Positions 1 to 5,792 of a stretch of 8,384 nucleotides of DNA are shown here, in pieces (the first letter of the stretch is position 1; every line of letters starts with the position of its first letter). Where the stretch lies: contig DATCGY010000144.1 of NCBI GenBank assembly GCA_036508635.1, positions 1 to 8,384 on the forward strand, read 5' to 3'. Source of the stretch: FEN-727 sp036508635 (GTDB lineage: Bacteria; Actinomycetota; Geothermincolia; Fen-727; Anoxymicrobiaceae). Both the position numbers and the translations under genes were made by a program. The notes beneath the pieces were generated by a model. The model made no database searches and had not been told where the DNA came from. It worked only from the letters and a program-made list of their open reading frames with translations.

Positions 1-1026
1 CTTGTCGACCCCGCGTACATCGTCAGCCCCGAGTTTCAGATCCTCTGGACGAACAGGGCCGCCGAGGAGATATTCGGGGAGGGTCAGAGGGGTGGCGCCT
101 GCCACCATGTTTTCTACGACCGGACCGAGCCGTGCGAAGTCTGCGTAAAGAGCAAAGGCTCCGCCAGGTGGCGGGCGATGCTCAAGAACGGCAAGAGTTA
201 CAGGTTTATATCTGCGTTCGTACGGAACGGCAGGGGTGAGGTCGAGAGGCTGGTGGTCGGCACCGACATCACTCCCGACGAGGAAGTCCAGAAGATCCAC
301 AAGACGTTCATCGCCAATGTAAGCCACGACCTCCGGACACCGCTGGCTGCAATAGACCAGTATGTCAATATTCTTCTCGAGGGGCTCGCCGGGGACCTGA
401 CCGAGGACCAGCGGGGCTATGTCGACGTCATCCGCAGGAGCAGCTTCAGGCTCCATAGCCTCGTCGAGAACCTGATCGATGCGAATAAGATACTCTCCGG
501 AGACTTCAAGCTCCGGATGGAGGTCGTAACGATTAAGAACATAATCGACGTCGTCGCCGACAAGCTCGAATCTCAGGCCGCGGATAAGCAGTTGATGTTC
601 CAGGTGCAGGTCGCTGATGACCTGCCTTCCGTATACGCCGATAAAGACCGTGTTGCCCAGGTGATAGCGAACATCGCCGGCAACAGCATCAAGTTCACCG
701 AACAGGGTATGATACAGATAAGAGCCGGTTTCATGCCGAGGGAGGAGGGCAGGGTCATCGTCTCGGTCGAGGATACAGGGATAGGCATACCCACAGAGGA
801 CCTCGGCAAGATCTTCGAGTTGTTCTACCGGGTCGAGAAAGACAAGGTTTACGTGGAGGAGGGAGCCGGGTTGGGGCTTTCTATATCGAGGGAGATAGTG
901 AGGGCCCACGGCGGTACTCTGTGGGCTGAGAGCATGGAGGGCATGGGCAGCGCGTTTCACTTCGCTCTTCCGGTGCACCGCGCGAGTGCCACGGCCGCAG
1001 ACCAGGGAACTCAGTACGGGCACTGA
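1..1026 (+). CDS. PAS-domain sensor histidine kinase, 5'-truncated by window edge
   Basis: The reading frame is open from base 1, so the protein begins before the window; 341 residues are visible. Residues 1 to about 90 look like a PAS sensor domain (N18-R-A-A-E near its start, closing with GTDIT), with cysteines C34, C45 and C48 in a C-x10-C-x2-C pattern. The dimerisation/phosphoacceptor helix follows, with the H-box SHDLRTPL and phosphorylated His at about residue 109. The ATPase domain has an N-box around NIAGNSIKFTE, a G1 box DTGIGIP, an F-box FELFYR and a G2 box GAGLGLS. No membrane segment is visible in this part; one could lie upstream. It should autophosphorylate and pass phosphate to a receiver, most likely the product of the next gene. 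The ATG at 178 is internal and not the start, because PAS sequence continues upstream of it. The signal sensed is unknown. Confidence 0.93.
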   Translation, partial: LVDPAYIVSPEFQILWTNRAAEEIFGEGQRGGACHHVFYDRTEPCEVCVKSKGSARWRAMLKNGKSYRFISAFVRNGRGEVERLVVGTDITPDEEVQKIHKTFIANVSHDLRTPLAAIDQYVNILLEGLAGDLTEDQRGYVDVIRRSSFRLHSLVENLIDANKILSGDFKLRMEVVTIKNIIDVVADKLESQAADKQLMFQVQVADDLPSVYADKDRVAQVIANIAGNSIKFTEQGMIQIRAGFMPREEGRVIVSVEDTGIGIPTEDLGKIFELFYRVEKDKVYVEEGAGLGLSISREIVRAHGGTLWAESMEGMGSAFHFALPVHRASATAADQGTQYGH

Positions 1027-1072
1027 TTGCTTCGGGCAGCGCGCGAAGCGCAAAGCTCGAAGGCACCGACCT

Positions 1073-1077
1073 GGAGG
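1073..1077 (+). promoter_or_regulatory. Shine-Dalgarno GGAGG deciding the receiver start
   Basis: GGAGG lies 6 nt before the TTG at 1084 and only 3 nt before the TTG at 1081. This favours TTG 1084. It argues against the TTG at 1027, directly after the kinase stop codon, which would add an unconserved-looking 19-residue leader. Confidence 0.65.
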
Positions 1078-1083
1078 TTTTTG

Positions 1084-1488
1084 TTGATTGAAGAAAGGGA
1101 TCGGAAGCTGATACTGGTAGCGGATGATGACAAGGACCTTGTAACGGCTCTGACCATCAGGCTCAAAGCGGCGGGCTACGGGGTCGTTGGAGCCCACGAC
1201 GGCGATGAAGCGTTCAAACAGGCCCAGGAGACTAAGCCCGATCTCATCATACTCGACGTCAGGATGCCGGCGGGTGGCGGCTTCAATTCCATTGACAAGA
1301 TCAAGCACTCGCTCACGACGCGCAACATCCCGGTCATCTTCCTTACAGCTTTTGACGACGAGCAGATGAGGGAAGAGGCACGCCGGCTCGGTGCGTCGGG
1401 CTTTTTCCGGAAGCCGTTTGACGACGCGGAGTTCATGGGGGTCATAGAATCCGTCCTTGCCAAGCCGGATGGTTCCGGGCGACGCTAG
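1084..1488 (+). CDS. Stand-alone response-regulator receiver protein
   Basis: A 134-residue CheY-like receiver with no DNA-binding or enzymatic output domain. The acidic pocket is D14-D15-D16, the phosphoacceptor is D58 in LIILDVRMP, the switch Thr is T88 in FLTAFD, and the conserved Lys is K110 in FRKPF. The start is taken as TTG 1084 on the basis of the GGAGG at 1073-1077. It follows the histidine kinase by 57 nt on the same strand, so the two probably form a cognate pair. Lacking an output domain, it should act by protein-protein contact or as a relay intermediate to another kinase or regulator outside this window. It ends 4 nt from the convergent permease gene. Confidence 0.9.
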   Translation: MIEERDRKLILVADDDKDLVTALTIRLKAAGYGVVGAHDGDEAFKQAQETKPDLIILDVRMPAGGGFNSIDKIKHSLTTRNIPVIFLTAFDDEQMREEARRLGASGFFRKPFDDAEFMGVIESVLAKPDGSGRR

Positions 1489-1492
1489 AGGT

Positions 1493-2389
1493 TCAGGTCT
1501 CGGCAGGGCGATCTTCCACGGCAATCGCGGGCTCCGGCAATTCATCGCTCTCAGCCCTCTGGGAGAGGATCACCGTTCCCGTCAGAATCAGCGCGAATGC
1601 CAGGATCCTCAGCACTTTCAGCCCGTTGCTCTGGGGGAATCCCTCGTTGAGCACCGCCATGCCCAGCACGATCGGAACAAACTCCATCAGCCCGTTGTAG
1701 ATAGGGGCAACAACCATCGCCATCCCTTTTTGCAGGGCGGCCTGGAGTATGATGAAAGCCGGAAGATATGTCGCTATGCAAGCGACGATGAACACACCTA
1801 CCAGTACCCAGTTGTGTCCGATGTTCAACATCAGCAGTCTCTGGAACACCGCCGCCATCCCAAAGAACAGGCCCACTGAGATGCCGAGCCCGGCGGCCTG
1901 GGTATTGTTCGTGCCGCCCCTCATGAAGATCGGGATCACTATGGCGAGCAGAAGGACGCCCGCGGCCACGAACCATATCTCGAGGGGGTGGCGGAGGACG
2001 TCTTTTGGGATGCCCTCGGCAAGACTGACACCAAGGAAAATGACGCCGAGTACGCTCGCGCTCATAGCGTAGTAATCTATCCGCCGAGGCTTTTCGTCAA
2101 GGTTCTTAATAGCCAGGTAGGCGAGTAATACGACTCCGGAGGCTATTATGGGCTCAACGATGGAGACCGGGGCCAGGGCCAGGGCCACCGAATAGAGCGC
2201 GAATCCGGAAACGTTCACGATCTGAGCCAACATCCATGGCTTATTGGTGATGAACGCCTTGACCAGCGTCCAGGAGATCTTTGCCTTGACCTCAGGGAGG
2301 TCCAGCACCGCCTTCTTCTGGAGGTATATCGCCCAGTTCAAAAGAAGCGCCGCGACAAGCGCTATCGCAATCGCCAGTGATTCCTTCAA
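1493..2389 (-). CDS. DMT-superfamily (EamA/NIPA-like) membrane permease
   Basis: A 298-residue, very hydrophobic protein with about nine to ten predicted membrane helices, beginning at residues 3-22. The N-terminal part carries LNWAIYLQKKAV, then NKPW and APVSIVEPIIASG, a pattern typical of drug/metabolite transporters and close to the NIPA/DUF803 type. A second half with the same kind of helices (residues about 165-280) gives the usual internal duplication. The C-terminal tail is acidic and soluble. The start is TTG at 2389, preceded by GGAGG at 2395-2399 with a gap of about 5 nt. It lies 111 nt downstream of the DUF362 gene on the same strand and could be co-transcribed with it. Substrate (metabolite, metal or drug) cannot be read from the sequence. 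Confidence 0.85.
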   Translation of the reverse strand: MKESLAIAIALVAALLLNWAIYLQKKAVLDLPEVKAKISWTLVKAFITNKPWMLAQIVNVSGFALYSVALALAPVSIVEPIIASGVVLLAYLAIKNLDEKPRRIDYYAMSASVLGVIFLGVSLAEGIPKDVLRHPLEIWFVAAGVLLLAIVIPIFMRGGTNNTQAAGLGISVGLFFGMAAVFQRLLMLNIGHNWVLVGVFIVACIATYLPAFIILQAALQKGMAMVVAPIYNGLMEFVPIVLGMAVLNEGFPQSNGLKVLRILAFALILTGTVILSQRAESDELPEPAIAVEDRPAET

Positions 2390-2394
2390 CTGTC

Positions 2395-2399
2395 CCTCC
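2395..2399 (-). promoter_or_regulatory. Shine-Dalgarno for the permease gene
   Basis: On the minus strand GGGAGGGACAG precedes the TTG start of the permease, giving a good GGAGG at usual spacing. It supports the non-ATG start. Confidence 0.6.
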
Positions 2400-2500
2400 C
2401 AACAGAACTCTCATCGCCAAAGGTATCGGAAGAACCACCCTTAAACCTGAAAACAATGGCGCAACAACCGGGGATCCGATCCCATCTGTTGGAGGGGAGG

Positions 2501-3610
2501 TCAGTCGCCCACGCGGATCAGATCGTATTCGCGGCTTCCGAGGCCTATTTCCTGGGCATACGAGAGCTGGCGGTTCCAGGCGGTTCCGTGGGCGCCTAGG
2601 AAAGTCTCCTGCGTCACTGCATCAGGAGCCTGGCCTTCCGGCCCGCCCATCACTATGGATTTCATCACGAGATCTGCGGCGACCTGGTCGATGGCAACCG
2701 GGTCTTTGCTGGCGAGGAAGCCGATGTCGGCCACGGAAGGCGCCGTGCTGAAGTTCCAGCAGTCGCACATTGGTGTAACGTTTATCAGGAAGCTGAAGAA
2801 CCCGACACGGTCTTTCTTGTTGGCAAGGACTCCGCTCGATATCTCGGCAAGCTTCTCTTGCGCTTCCTGCGCTTCTCCGGCCCACAGTACCGTGATCGCG
2901 CGCTCCGAGCATAGCGCGACGCACTCGCCGCACCCGATGCACGTGTCATGGTCAAAGACGATCACGTTGTTCTCAATGCTTATCGCACCCGCGGGGCAGT
3001 TCATCAGGCACTCTTCGCATAGCGTACACCGCTCGGACCTGACCGAAGGACGGACCTGGCTGTGGACCGCCAGCTTCATCCTGCGTCCCGCGGCTCCCAT
3101 TCCGAGGTTCTTGATGGTGGCGCCCAGGCCGGTCAGGCCGTGCCCCGTGACGTGGGTGGCCACAATGAAACTATTGGCGTCGTGGATGGCGCTCGCGACA
3201 TCGATGGTGTCGAAATGCTTGAGGTTTACTTCGACGGGTGTGACATCAGTACCGCGAAGGCCGTCGGCTATAAGGACAGGCGCGCCGGTGGAGGTCAGGC
3301 CGAAGCCGTGCTCCTCGGCCACCACAAGGTGGTCGCGCGCATTGTACCTCCTGCTGAAATAGAGGCACCCGGTGTCGGTGAGGAACGCTCGTCCGCCACG
3401 ATTCTGTACCTCGTCCACTATCTTCCGGATATAAACGGGAGGGATGAAAGTTGTGCATCCCGGTTCGCCGAAGTGGCACTTGATCGCGACCAGGTCACGC
3501 TCGCTTACGACGTCCGCGAACCCCGCTTCCTCGAAGAGCATGCGGATCTTGTCGAGAGGACCCTGTTTCGCGTGGCCGCCCACGGTGGCGAAGAATACTG
3601 GTGAACCCAT
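2501..3610 (-). CDS. DUF362 protein with two [4Fe-4S] ferredoxin motifs
   Basis: A 369-residue soluble protein when started at the ATG at 3610. Residues 1 to about 185 and the C-terminal part form the DUF362 fold; a conserved-looking stretch HVTGHGLTGLGATIKNLGMG is at about 153-172. Inserted in it is a bacterial-ferredoxin unit: C195-x2-C198-x2-C201-x3-C205-P and C224-x2-C227-x2-C230-x3-C234, predicted to bind two [4Fe-4S] clusters. The family is common in anaerobes and its reaction is largely undefined; electron transfer or redox-linked modification is inferred. The upstream ATG at 3625 is rejected because the GGAGG at 3619-3623 overlaps it and sits 8 nt before ATG 3610, and the predicted transcript start lies near 3625. 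No signal peptide is seen. Confidence 0.9.
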   Translation of the reverse strand: MGSPVFFATVGGHAKQGPLDKIRMLFEEAGFADVVSERDLVAIKCHFGEPGCTTFIPPVYIRKIVDEVQNRGGRAFLTDTGCLYFSRRYNARDHLVVAEEHGFGLTSTGAPVLIADGLRGTDVTPVEVNLKHFDTIDVASAIHDANSFIVATHVTGHGLTGLGATIKNLGMGAAGRRMKLAVHSQVRPSVRSERCTLCEECLMNCPAGAISIENNVIVFDHDTCIGCGECVALCSERAITVLWAGEAQEAQEKLAEISSGVLANKKDRVGFFSFLINVTPMCDCWNFSTAPSVADIGFLASKDPVAIDQVAADLVMKSIVMGGPEGQAPDAVTQETFLGAHGTAWNRQLSYAQEIGLGSREYDLIRVGD

Positions 3611-3618
3611 CGCAACCA

Positions 3619-3623
3619 CCTCC
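3619..3623 (-). promoter_or_regulatory. Shine-Dalgarno GGAGG deciding the DUF362 start
   Basis: On the minus strand, ATGGAGGTGGTTGCGATGGG holds two in-frame ATGs. The GGAGG overlaps the first and is 8 nt from the second, so translation should begin at the second. Confidence 0.65.
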
Positions 3624-3631
3624 ATGCCAGA

Positions 3632-3661
3632 ATTATATCGCGCCGCACCGATCGTTGCCCA
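3632..3661 (-). promoter_or_regulatory. Candidate sigma-70 promoter for the DUF362 gene
   Basis: On the minus strand there is a perfect -10 box TATAAT (3632-3637). A weak -35 box TGGGCA (3656-3661, 4 of 6 consensus bases) lies 18 bp upstream. Initiation about 7 nt downstream would start the RNA near 3625, just before the Shine-Dalgarno, giving a very short leader. The box is strong for such GC-rich surroundings. Confidence 0.5.
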
Positions 3662-3684
3662 TCAGTTCCGATTCGCGCTATCTT
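3655..3684 (+). promoter_or_regulatory. Weak candidate promoter toward the Cys-rich membrane protein gene
   Basis: TTGCCC (3655-3660) and TATCTT (3679-3684) are separated by 18 bp, each matching 4 of 6 consensus bases. It would drive transcription through the repeat block to the gene at 3865 and would share its -35 region with the divergent DUF362 promoter. The match is weak. Confidence 0.22.
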
Positions 3685-3699
3685 CAGTATCGCAGGGTC

Positions 3700-3841
3700 G
3701 GAGCCGGGCCTGAGAAAAACACTTGAGGGCGGTCTCTCCAGGCCGCCCGGAGCCGGGCCTGAGAGACCCGGCTCAAGAAGCGGGGGAAGACCCGGGCCTG
3801 AGAGACCCGGCTCAAGAGGTAAGAGCGACCCGGGCTCAAGC
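3700..3841. repeat. GC-rich tandem/dyad repeat block
   Basis: A perfect 26-bp direct repeat occurs at 3753-3778 and 3792-3817 (period 39 bp; each copy starts CCGGGCCTGAGAGA and ends CTCAAGA). A 16-bp element GGAGCCGGGCCTGAGA occurs at 3700-3715 and again at 3749-3764. A shortened copy, GACCCGGGCTCAAG, lies at 3827-3840. The block also forms hairpins: GAGCCGGG (3750-3757) pairs with CCCGGCTC (3767-3774) over a 9-nt loop, and GGTCTCTC (3731-3738) plus AGGCC (3740-3744) pairs with GGCCTGAGAGACC (3756-3768). The two cannot form together. No T-run follows, so a terminator is not indicated. It lies directly upstream of the gene at 3865 and would be in its leader if transcription starts at the candidate promoter at 3655-3684. 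Confidence 0.8.
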
Positions 3842-3851
3842 AGAAGGGAAC

Positions 3852-3857
3852 AGGAGG
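3852..3857 (+). promoter_or_regulatory. Shine-Dalgarno AGGAGG for the Cys-rich membrane protein
   Basis: A full AGGAGG lies 7 nt before the ATG at 3865. It is the best ribosome site in the window and strongly supports this frame over the overlapping open frames produced by the repeats. Confidence 0.8.
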
Positions 3858-3864
3858 GCAATCC

Positions 3865-4392
3865 ATGGTTTGCGGAGTCGAGTGCGCGGAATGCGCCGAG
3901 TGGCCGGAGCCCGACAGGCGGGCGATGCAATTCCTGATAGGGTCGGGCATCTGGATGTTGGCATGCGGAGGTTACGTGGTGGCGCGACGGCGGCCGAAAT
4001 GGTTTCCGGTGTGGCTGGCCGCGTTCATCACCTGGTTCACGCTGTGTAAATTCCTCATCTGCACCCGGTGTGAGAACTACGGGAAAGCCTGCGACTTCTA
4101 CTACCTTGGAAAGTGGGCCGCGTGCCTCTTTTCGGCTCAACCGGGCAGGTTCCTCGATACTGCGGGCATCATTGCCGAGGGAGGTTCCGTGGCGATCCTC
4201 CAGTTGCTTCCCGCAATTGCCGCGCTGGGGGATCCGAAGAAGTTCCTCGGCTTTCTCGCGGCGCTCATGACAAACCAAGTTGCGCAGGTCGCGATCTGCT
4301 GCAGGCGTTGCATCAAGTACTCGACGGACCCGTGGAAAGCGGACACGTGCCCCAGCTACAAGCTCGCGGAGAAGATCTTCTCGAGGGATTAG
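3865..4392 (+). CDS. Unrecognised Cys-rich membrane protein with internal duplication
   Basis: I do not recognise this 175-residue protein. It has 13 cysteines (3, 7, 10, 34, 61, 66, 69, 76, 87, 145, 146, 149, 162) and four likely membrane helices at about 22-40, 46-64, 102-121 and 127-145. The N-terminus carries C3-x3-C7-x2-C10. Each helix pair is followed by a similar cysteine segment: C66-x2-C69-x2-Y72-x3-C76-x2-Y79-x-L81-x-K83 ending LFS, and C146-x2-C149-x2-Y152-x9-C162-x2-Y165-x-L167-x2-K170 ending IFS. This suggests an ancient duplication of a two-helix plus cysteine-motif unit. Metal, iron-sulfur or disulfide roles are possible, but no function is assigned. The start is fixed by the AGGAGG at 3852-3857. 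It stands alone between a repeat block and a non-coding stretch. Confidence 0.75.
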   Translation: MVCGVECAECAEWPEPDRRAMQFLIGSGIWMLACGGYVVARRRPKWFPVWLAAFITWFTLCKFLICTRCENYGKACDFYYLGKWAACLFSAQPGRFLDTAGIIAEGGSVAILQLLPAIAALGDPKKFLGFLAALMTNQVAQVAICCRRCIKYSTDPWKADTCPSYKLAEKIFSRD

Positions 4393-4408
4393 CCGCAACC
4401 ATTCCTAA

Positions 4409-4440
4409 GGGCTCGGAGACCCGGCTAGGGAGACCCTCAA
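4409..4440 (+). repeat. Degenerate copy of the upstream repeat
   Basis: GAGACCCGGCT at 4416-4426 matches 11 bases of the repeat at 3763-3773, followed by AGACCCTCAAG (4431-4441), which resembles its CTCAAG end. With the block at 3700-3841 it brackets the gene 3865-4392. Confidence 0.35.
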
Positions 4441-4682
4441 GGCCTGCCAGGCGGTCGCCGACAACATCTAGTGGGAGTGCGGGCCCGATGGAGCGGTAGC
4501 GCAAATCAGGTCTCGACATGGCGCGGCCGTTTTGAAGCGTCACTGTTACATTTTCGAAACAGTTGTCGTGCATCATGGAGTATGAGTCCCGTGTGTGAGA
4601 TATAGTGATTGTTTGCTCTGCACTTCGGCAGGGCGGACACAGGTGGCCGAGAGTGGCTGAACCCTACTGAAATGGAATGATT

Positions 4683-4691
4683 TGTTATAGG
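4683..4691 (+). promoter_or_regulatory. Candidate extended -10 promoter of the fdh operon
   Basis: TGTTATAGG fits an extended -10 (TGn followed by TATAGG, 4 of 6 bases). No convincing -35 box lies 16-18 bp upstream. A start about 7 nt downstream would put the RNA 5' end near 4698, right before the hairpin at 4700-4724. Confidence 0.25.
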
Positions 4692-4699
4692 ATGGAGCA

Positions 4700-4724
4700 C
4701 CGGGAGCCCGGTCGGGCATCCCGG
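4700..4724 (+). promoter_or_regulatory. Strong GC-rich hairpin in the fdh operon leader
   Basis: CCGGGAGCCC (4700-4709) pairs with GGGC (4714-4717) and TCCCGG (4719-4724): ten base pairs with a GGTC loop and one bulged A (4718). It ends 23 nt before the ATG at 4748. No T-run follows, so it is not an intrinsic terminator. It could be an RNA leader structure or a DNA operator. Confidence 0.5.
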
Positions 4725-4747
4725 AAATACTCCGTTGATGGTGGGAA

Positions 4748-5323
4748 ATGGAAGAAGCTAGCGTCGTTCTGACCCTCAAGGATTTCGCAAGGGAGCTCAC
4801 CGCGGCCTCAGACACGCAGTTCGACATAAGCTGCTGTCACGGTTGCGCCAGGTGCAGCTCCGTTTGCAAGGTAGCCATCTTCGCTGCACTCGATGATGGC
4901 ATAACCCCACGCTCCCTTCTTTACAGGGCGATCATCGGCGACTCCGAGGAGCTTCTGGCGTCCGATTTCATATGGCTCTGCTCCGGGTGCCGGCGTTGCG
5001 AAGAGACGTGCCCACAAGGCGTTCGGATCTCTGAAGTCGTCAGGGCGCTCAGGCGGCTCGCCATCGAGACCGGAAAGCCCAATCCATATTCCGCCAGGGT
5101 CAACGAGAGGGTGTGCATGCACTGTGGAGCATGCGCGGGTGTTTGCCCCAACAAGGCGATAGCAATCGTCTCCGGAGGCCCGCGCGGCCTTGTGGCCAGG
5201 GTCGATCCTGCCGAGTGCCGCGGATGCGGAGCCTGCTCGTCGGTGTGCACCAACAGCGCGATCCAGCAGAGTCCTTCGAACGAGCTGGGAGTGCTCGTTC
5301 TCTTTGGTAAATCCGGTCGTTAG
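4748..5323 (+). CDS. HdrC-like protein fused to a 2[4Fe-4S] ferredoxin domain
   Basis: A 191-residue soluble protein with four complete cysteine motifs. The first two, C30-x2-C33-x2-C36-x3-C40 and C78-x2-C81-x2-C84-x3-C88-PQG, have the spacing and context of HdrC, the iron-sulfur subunit of heterodisulfide reductase. The last two, C123-x2-C126-x2-C129-x3-C133-P and C157-x2-C160-x2-C163-x3-C167, form a classical ferredoxin unit. Four [4Fe-4S] clusters are predicted. It should relay electrons within a cytoplasmic complex with the next three gene products. The fourth motif lacks the usual Pro after its last Cys. It is the first gene of the operon; its Shine-Dalgarno is weak (GGTGG at about 4740-4744), and the MvhD gene follows after 18 nt. 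The partner HdrB and FAD-bearing HdrA are not adjacent. Confidence 0.88.
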   Translation: MEEASVVLTLKDFARELTAASDTQFDISCCHGCARCSSVCKVAIFAALDDGITPRSLLYRAIIGDSEELLASDFIWLCSGCRRCEETCPQGVRISEVVRALRRLAIETGKPNPYSARVNERVCMHCGACAGVCPNKAIAIVSGGPRGLVARVDPAECRGCGACSSVCTNSAIQQSPSNELGVLVLFGKSGR

Positions 5324-5341
5324 CGAGCGTGATACTGGCAG

Positions 5342-5791
5342 ATGAAGACAGAAGACGAGACAATAGAGACCCGGGCACCCGAAATTGATACTGACGTGTT
5401 TCAACCCAGGGTAGCGGTGTTCCACTGCCGGTGGTGCCTGCCGGATGAAGAGAAGGTACGTTCATTTCTGCCCCCCGAGGTGGCGGAGCACGCGAGCTTC
5501 ATGAAGCTCAACTGCACCGGGAGGATGGAGGCGGAATTCGCCGTAAAAGCCCTTGGAGCCGGGTACGATGGCGTGCTTGTGCTCGGTTGCCAGATCGGCG
5601 AGTGCCATTACCGCACCGGAAACGAACAGGCGTGGAAGCGTCTCGCATTACTCTCGAACATCCTGGCCCTGGCCGGAGTATACCCCGAGCGTCTCGGTGT
5701 TCACTGGGCCGACCCGTTCGACGAAGGTACGACGAAACGCATCGTCAATTCCTACATTGACGGGCTGCTGGCCATCGGCCCGTTCAAGTGA
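5342..5791 (+). CDS. mvhD: MvhD-like [2Fe-2S] iron-sulfur subunit
   Basis: A 149-residue protein matching the MvhD/FlpD family of small iron-sulfur subunits, which link hydrogenases or formate dehydrogenases to heterodisulfide reductase. The family signature cysteines are present: C29-x2-C32 in FHCRWC, C58 in NCTGR, and C83 and C88 in VLGCQIGECHYRTGN. These are the expected [2Fe-2S] ligands. The length is normal for the family, with about 20 extra acidic residues at the N-terminus. It lies 18 nt after the HdrC-like gene, and its stop is separated by 1 nt from the start of the next gene (TGATATG), so translational coupling is likely. In methanogens this subunit passes electrons from hydrogenase or formate dehydrogenase to HdrA; with FdhA encoded here, an equivalent role for formate electrons is inferred. 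Confidence 0.9.
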   Translation: MKTEDETIETRAPEIDTDVFQPRVAVFHCRWCLPDEEKVRSFLPPEVAEHASFMKLNCTGRMEAEFAVKALGAGYDGVLVLGCQIGECHYRTGNEQAWKRLALLSNILALAGVYPERLGVHWADPFDEGTTKRIVNSYIDGLLAIGPFK

Positions 5792-5792
5792 T

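Larger units (their letters stand above)
4393..4747. other. 355-nt non-coding region before the formate dehydrogenase operon
   Basis: No credible gene is visible; the open frames here lack ribosome sites and family features. It contains a fragment of the upstream repeat near 4410-4440, a candidate extended -10 at 4683-4691, and a strong hairpin at 4700-4724. The middle part (about 4505-4690) is less GC-rich than the genes around it. No terminator with a T-run is seen after the gene ending at 4392. Confidence 0.6.

Noticed and set aside
1027..1083. Earlier TTG start for the receiver protein, directly after the kinase stop
   Set aside because: It has no dedicated ribosome site and adds residues with no receiver-like character; GGAGG at 1073-1077 points to TTG 1084.
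1465..1478. Hairpin CCGGA-TGGT-TCCGG as a terminator between the convergent genes
   Set aside because: It is inside the receiver coding end, only 5 bp long, and no T-run follows on either strand.
2471..2483. Hairpin GGGAT-CCG-ATCCC after the DUF362 gene as a terminator
   Set aside because: A 5-bp stem with a 3-nt loop and no T-run; too weak to call, so read-through into the permease gene remains possible.
3753..3817. Possible CRISPR array
   Set aside because: Only two perfect 26-bp copies plus fragments, with a 13-bp gap between the copies. That is too short for spacers, and no cas genes are present.
3505..4398. Long minus-strand open frame of 297 codons across the repeat block
   Set aside because: It overlaps the DUF362 start and runs antisense through the well-supported gene at 3865. 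Its Pro/Gly/Leu repeats are only a translation of the GC-rich DNA repeat, and no family features appear.
4506..4700. Small minus-strand open frame in the non-coding region
   Set aside because: No ribosome site, no recognisable features, and it overlaps the probable promoter region of the fdh operon.
5553..5792. N-terminal extension of the FrhB-like protein
   Set aside because: The stretch overlaps the confidently assigned mvhD gene in another frame; family-like sequence begins only after the ATG at 5793.
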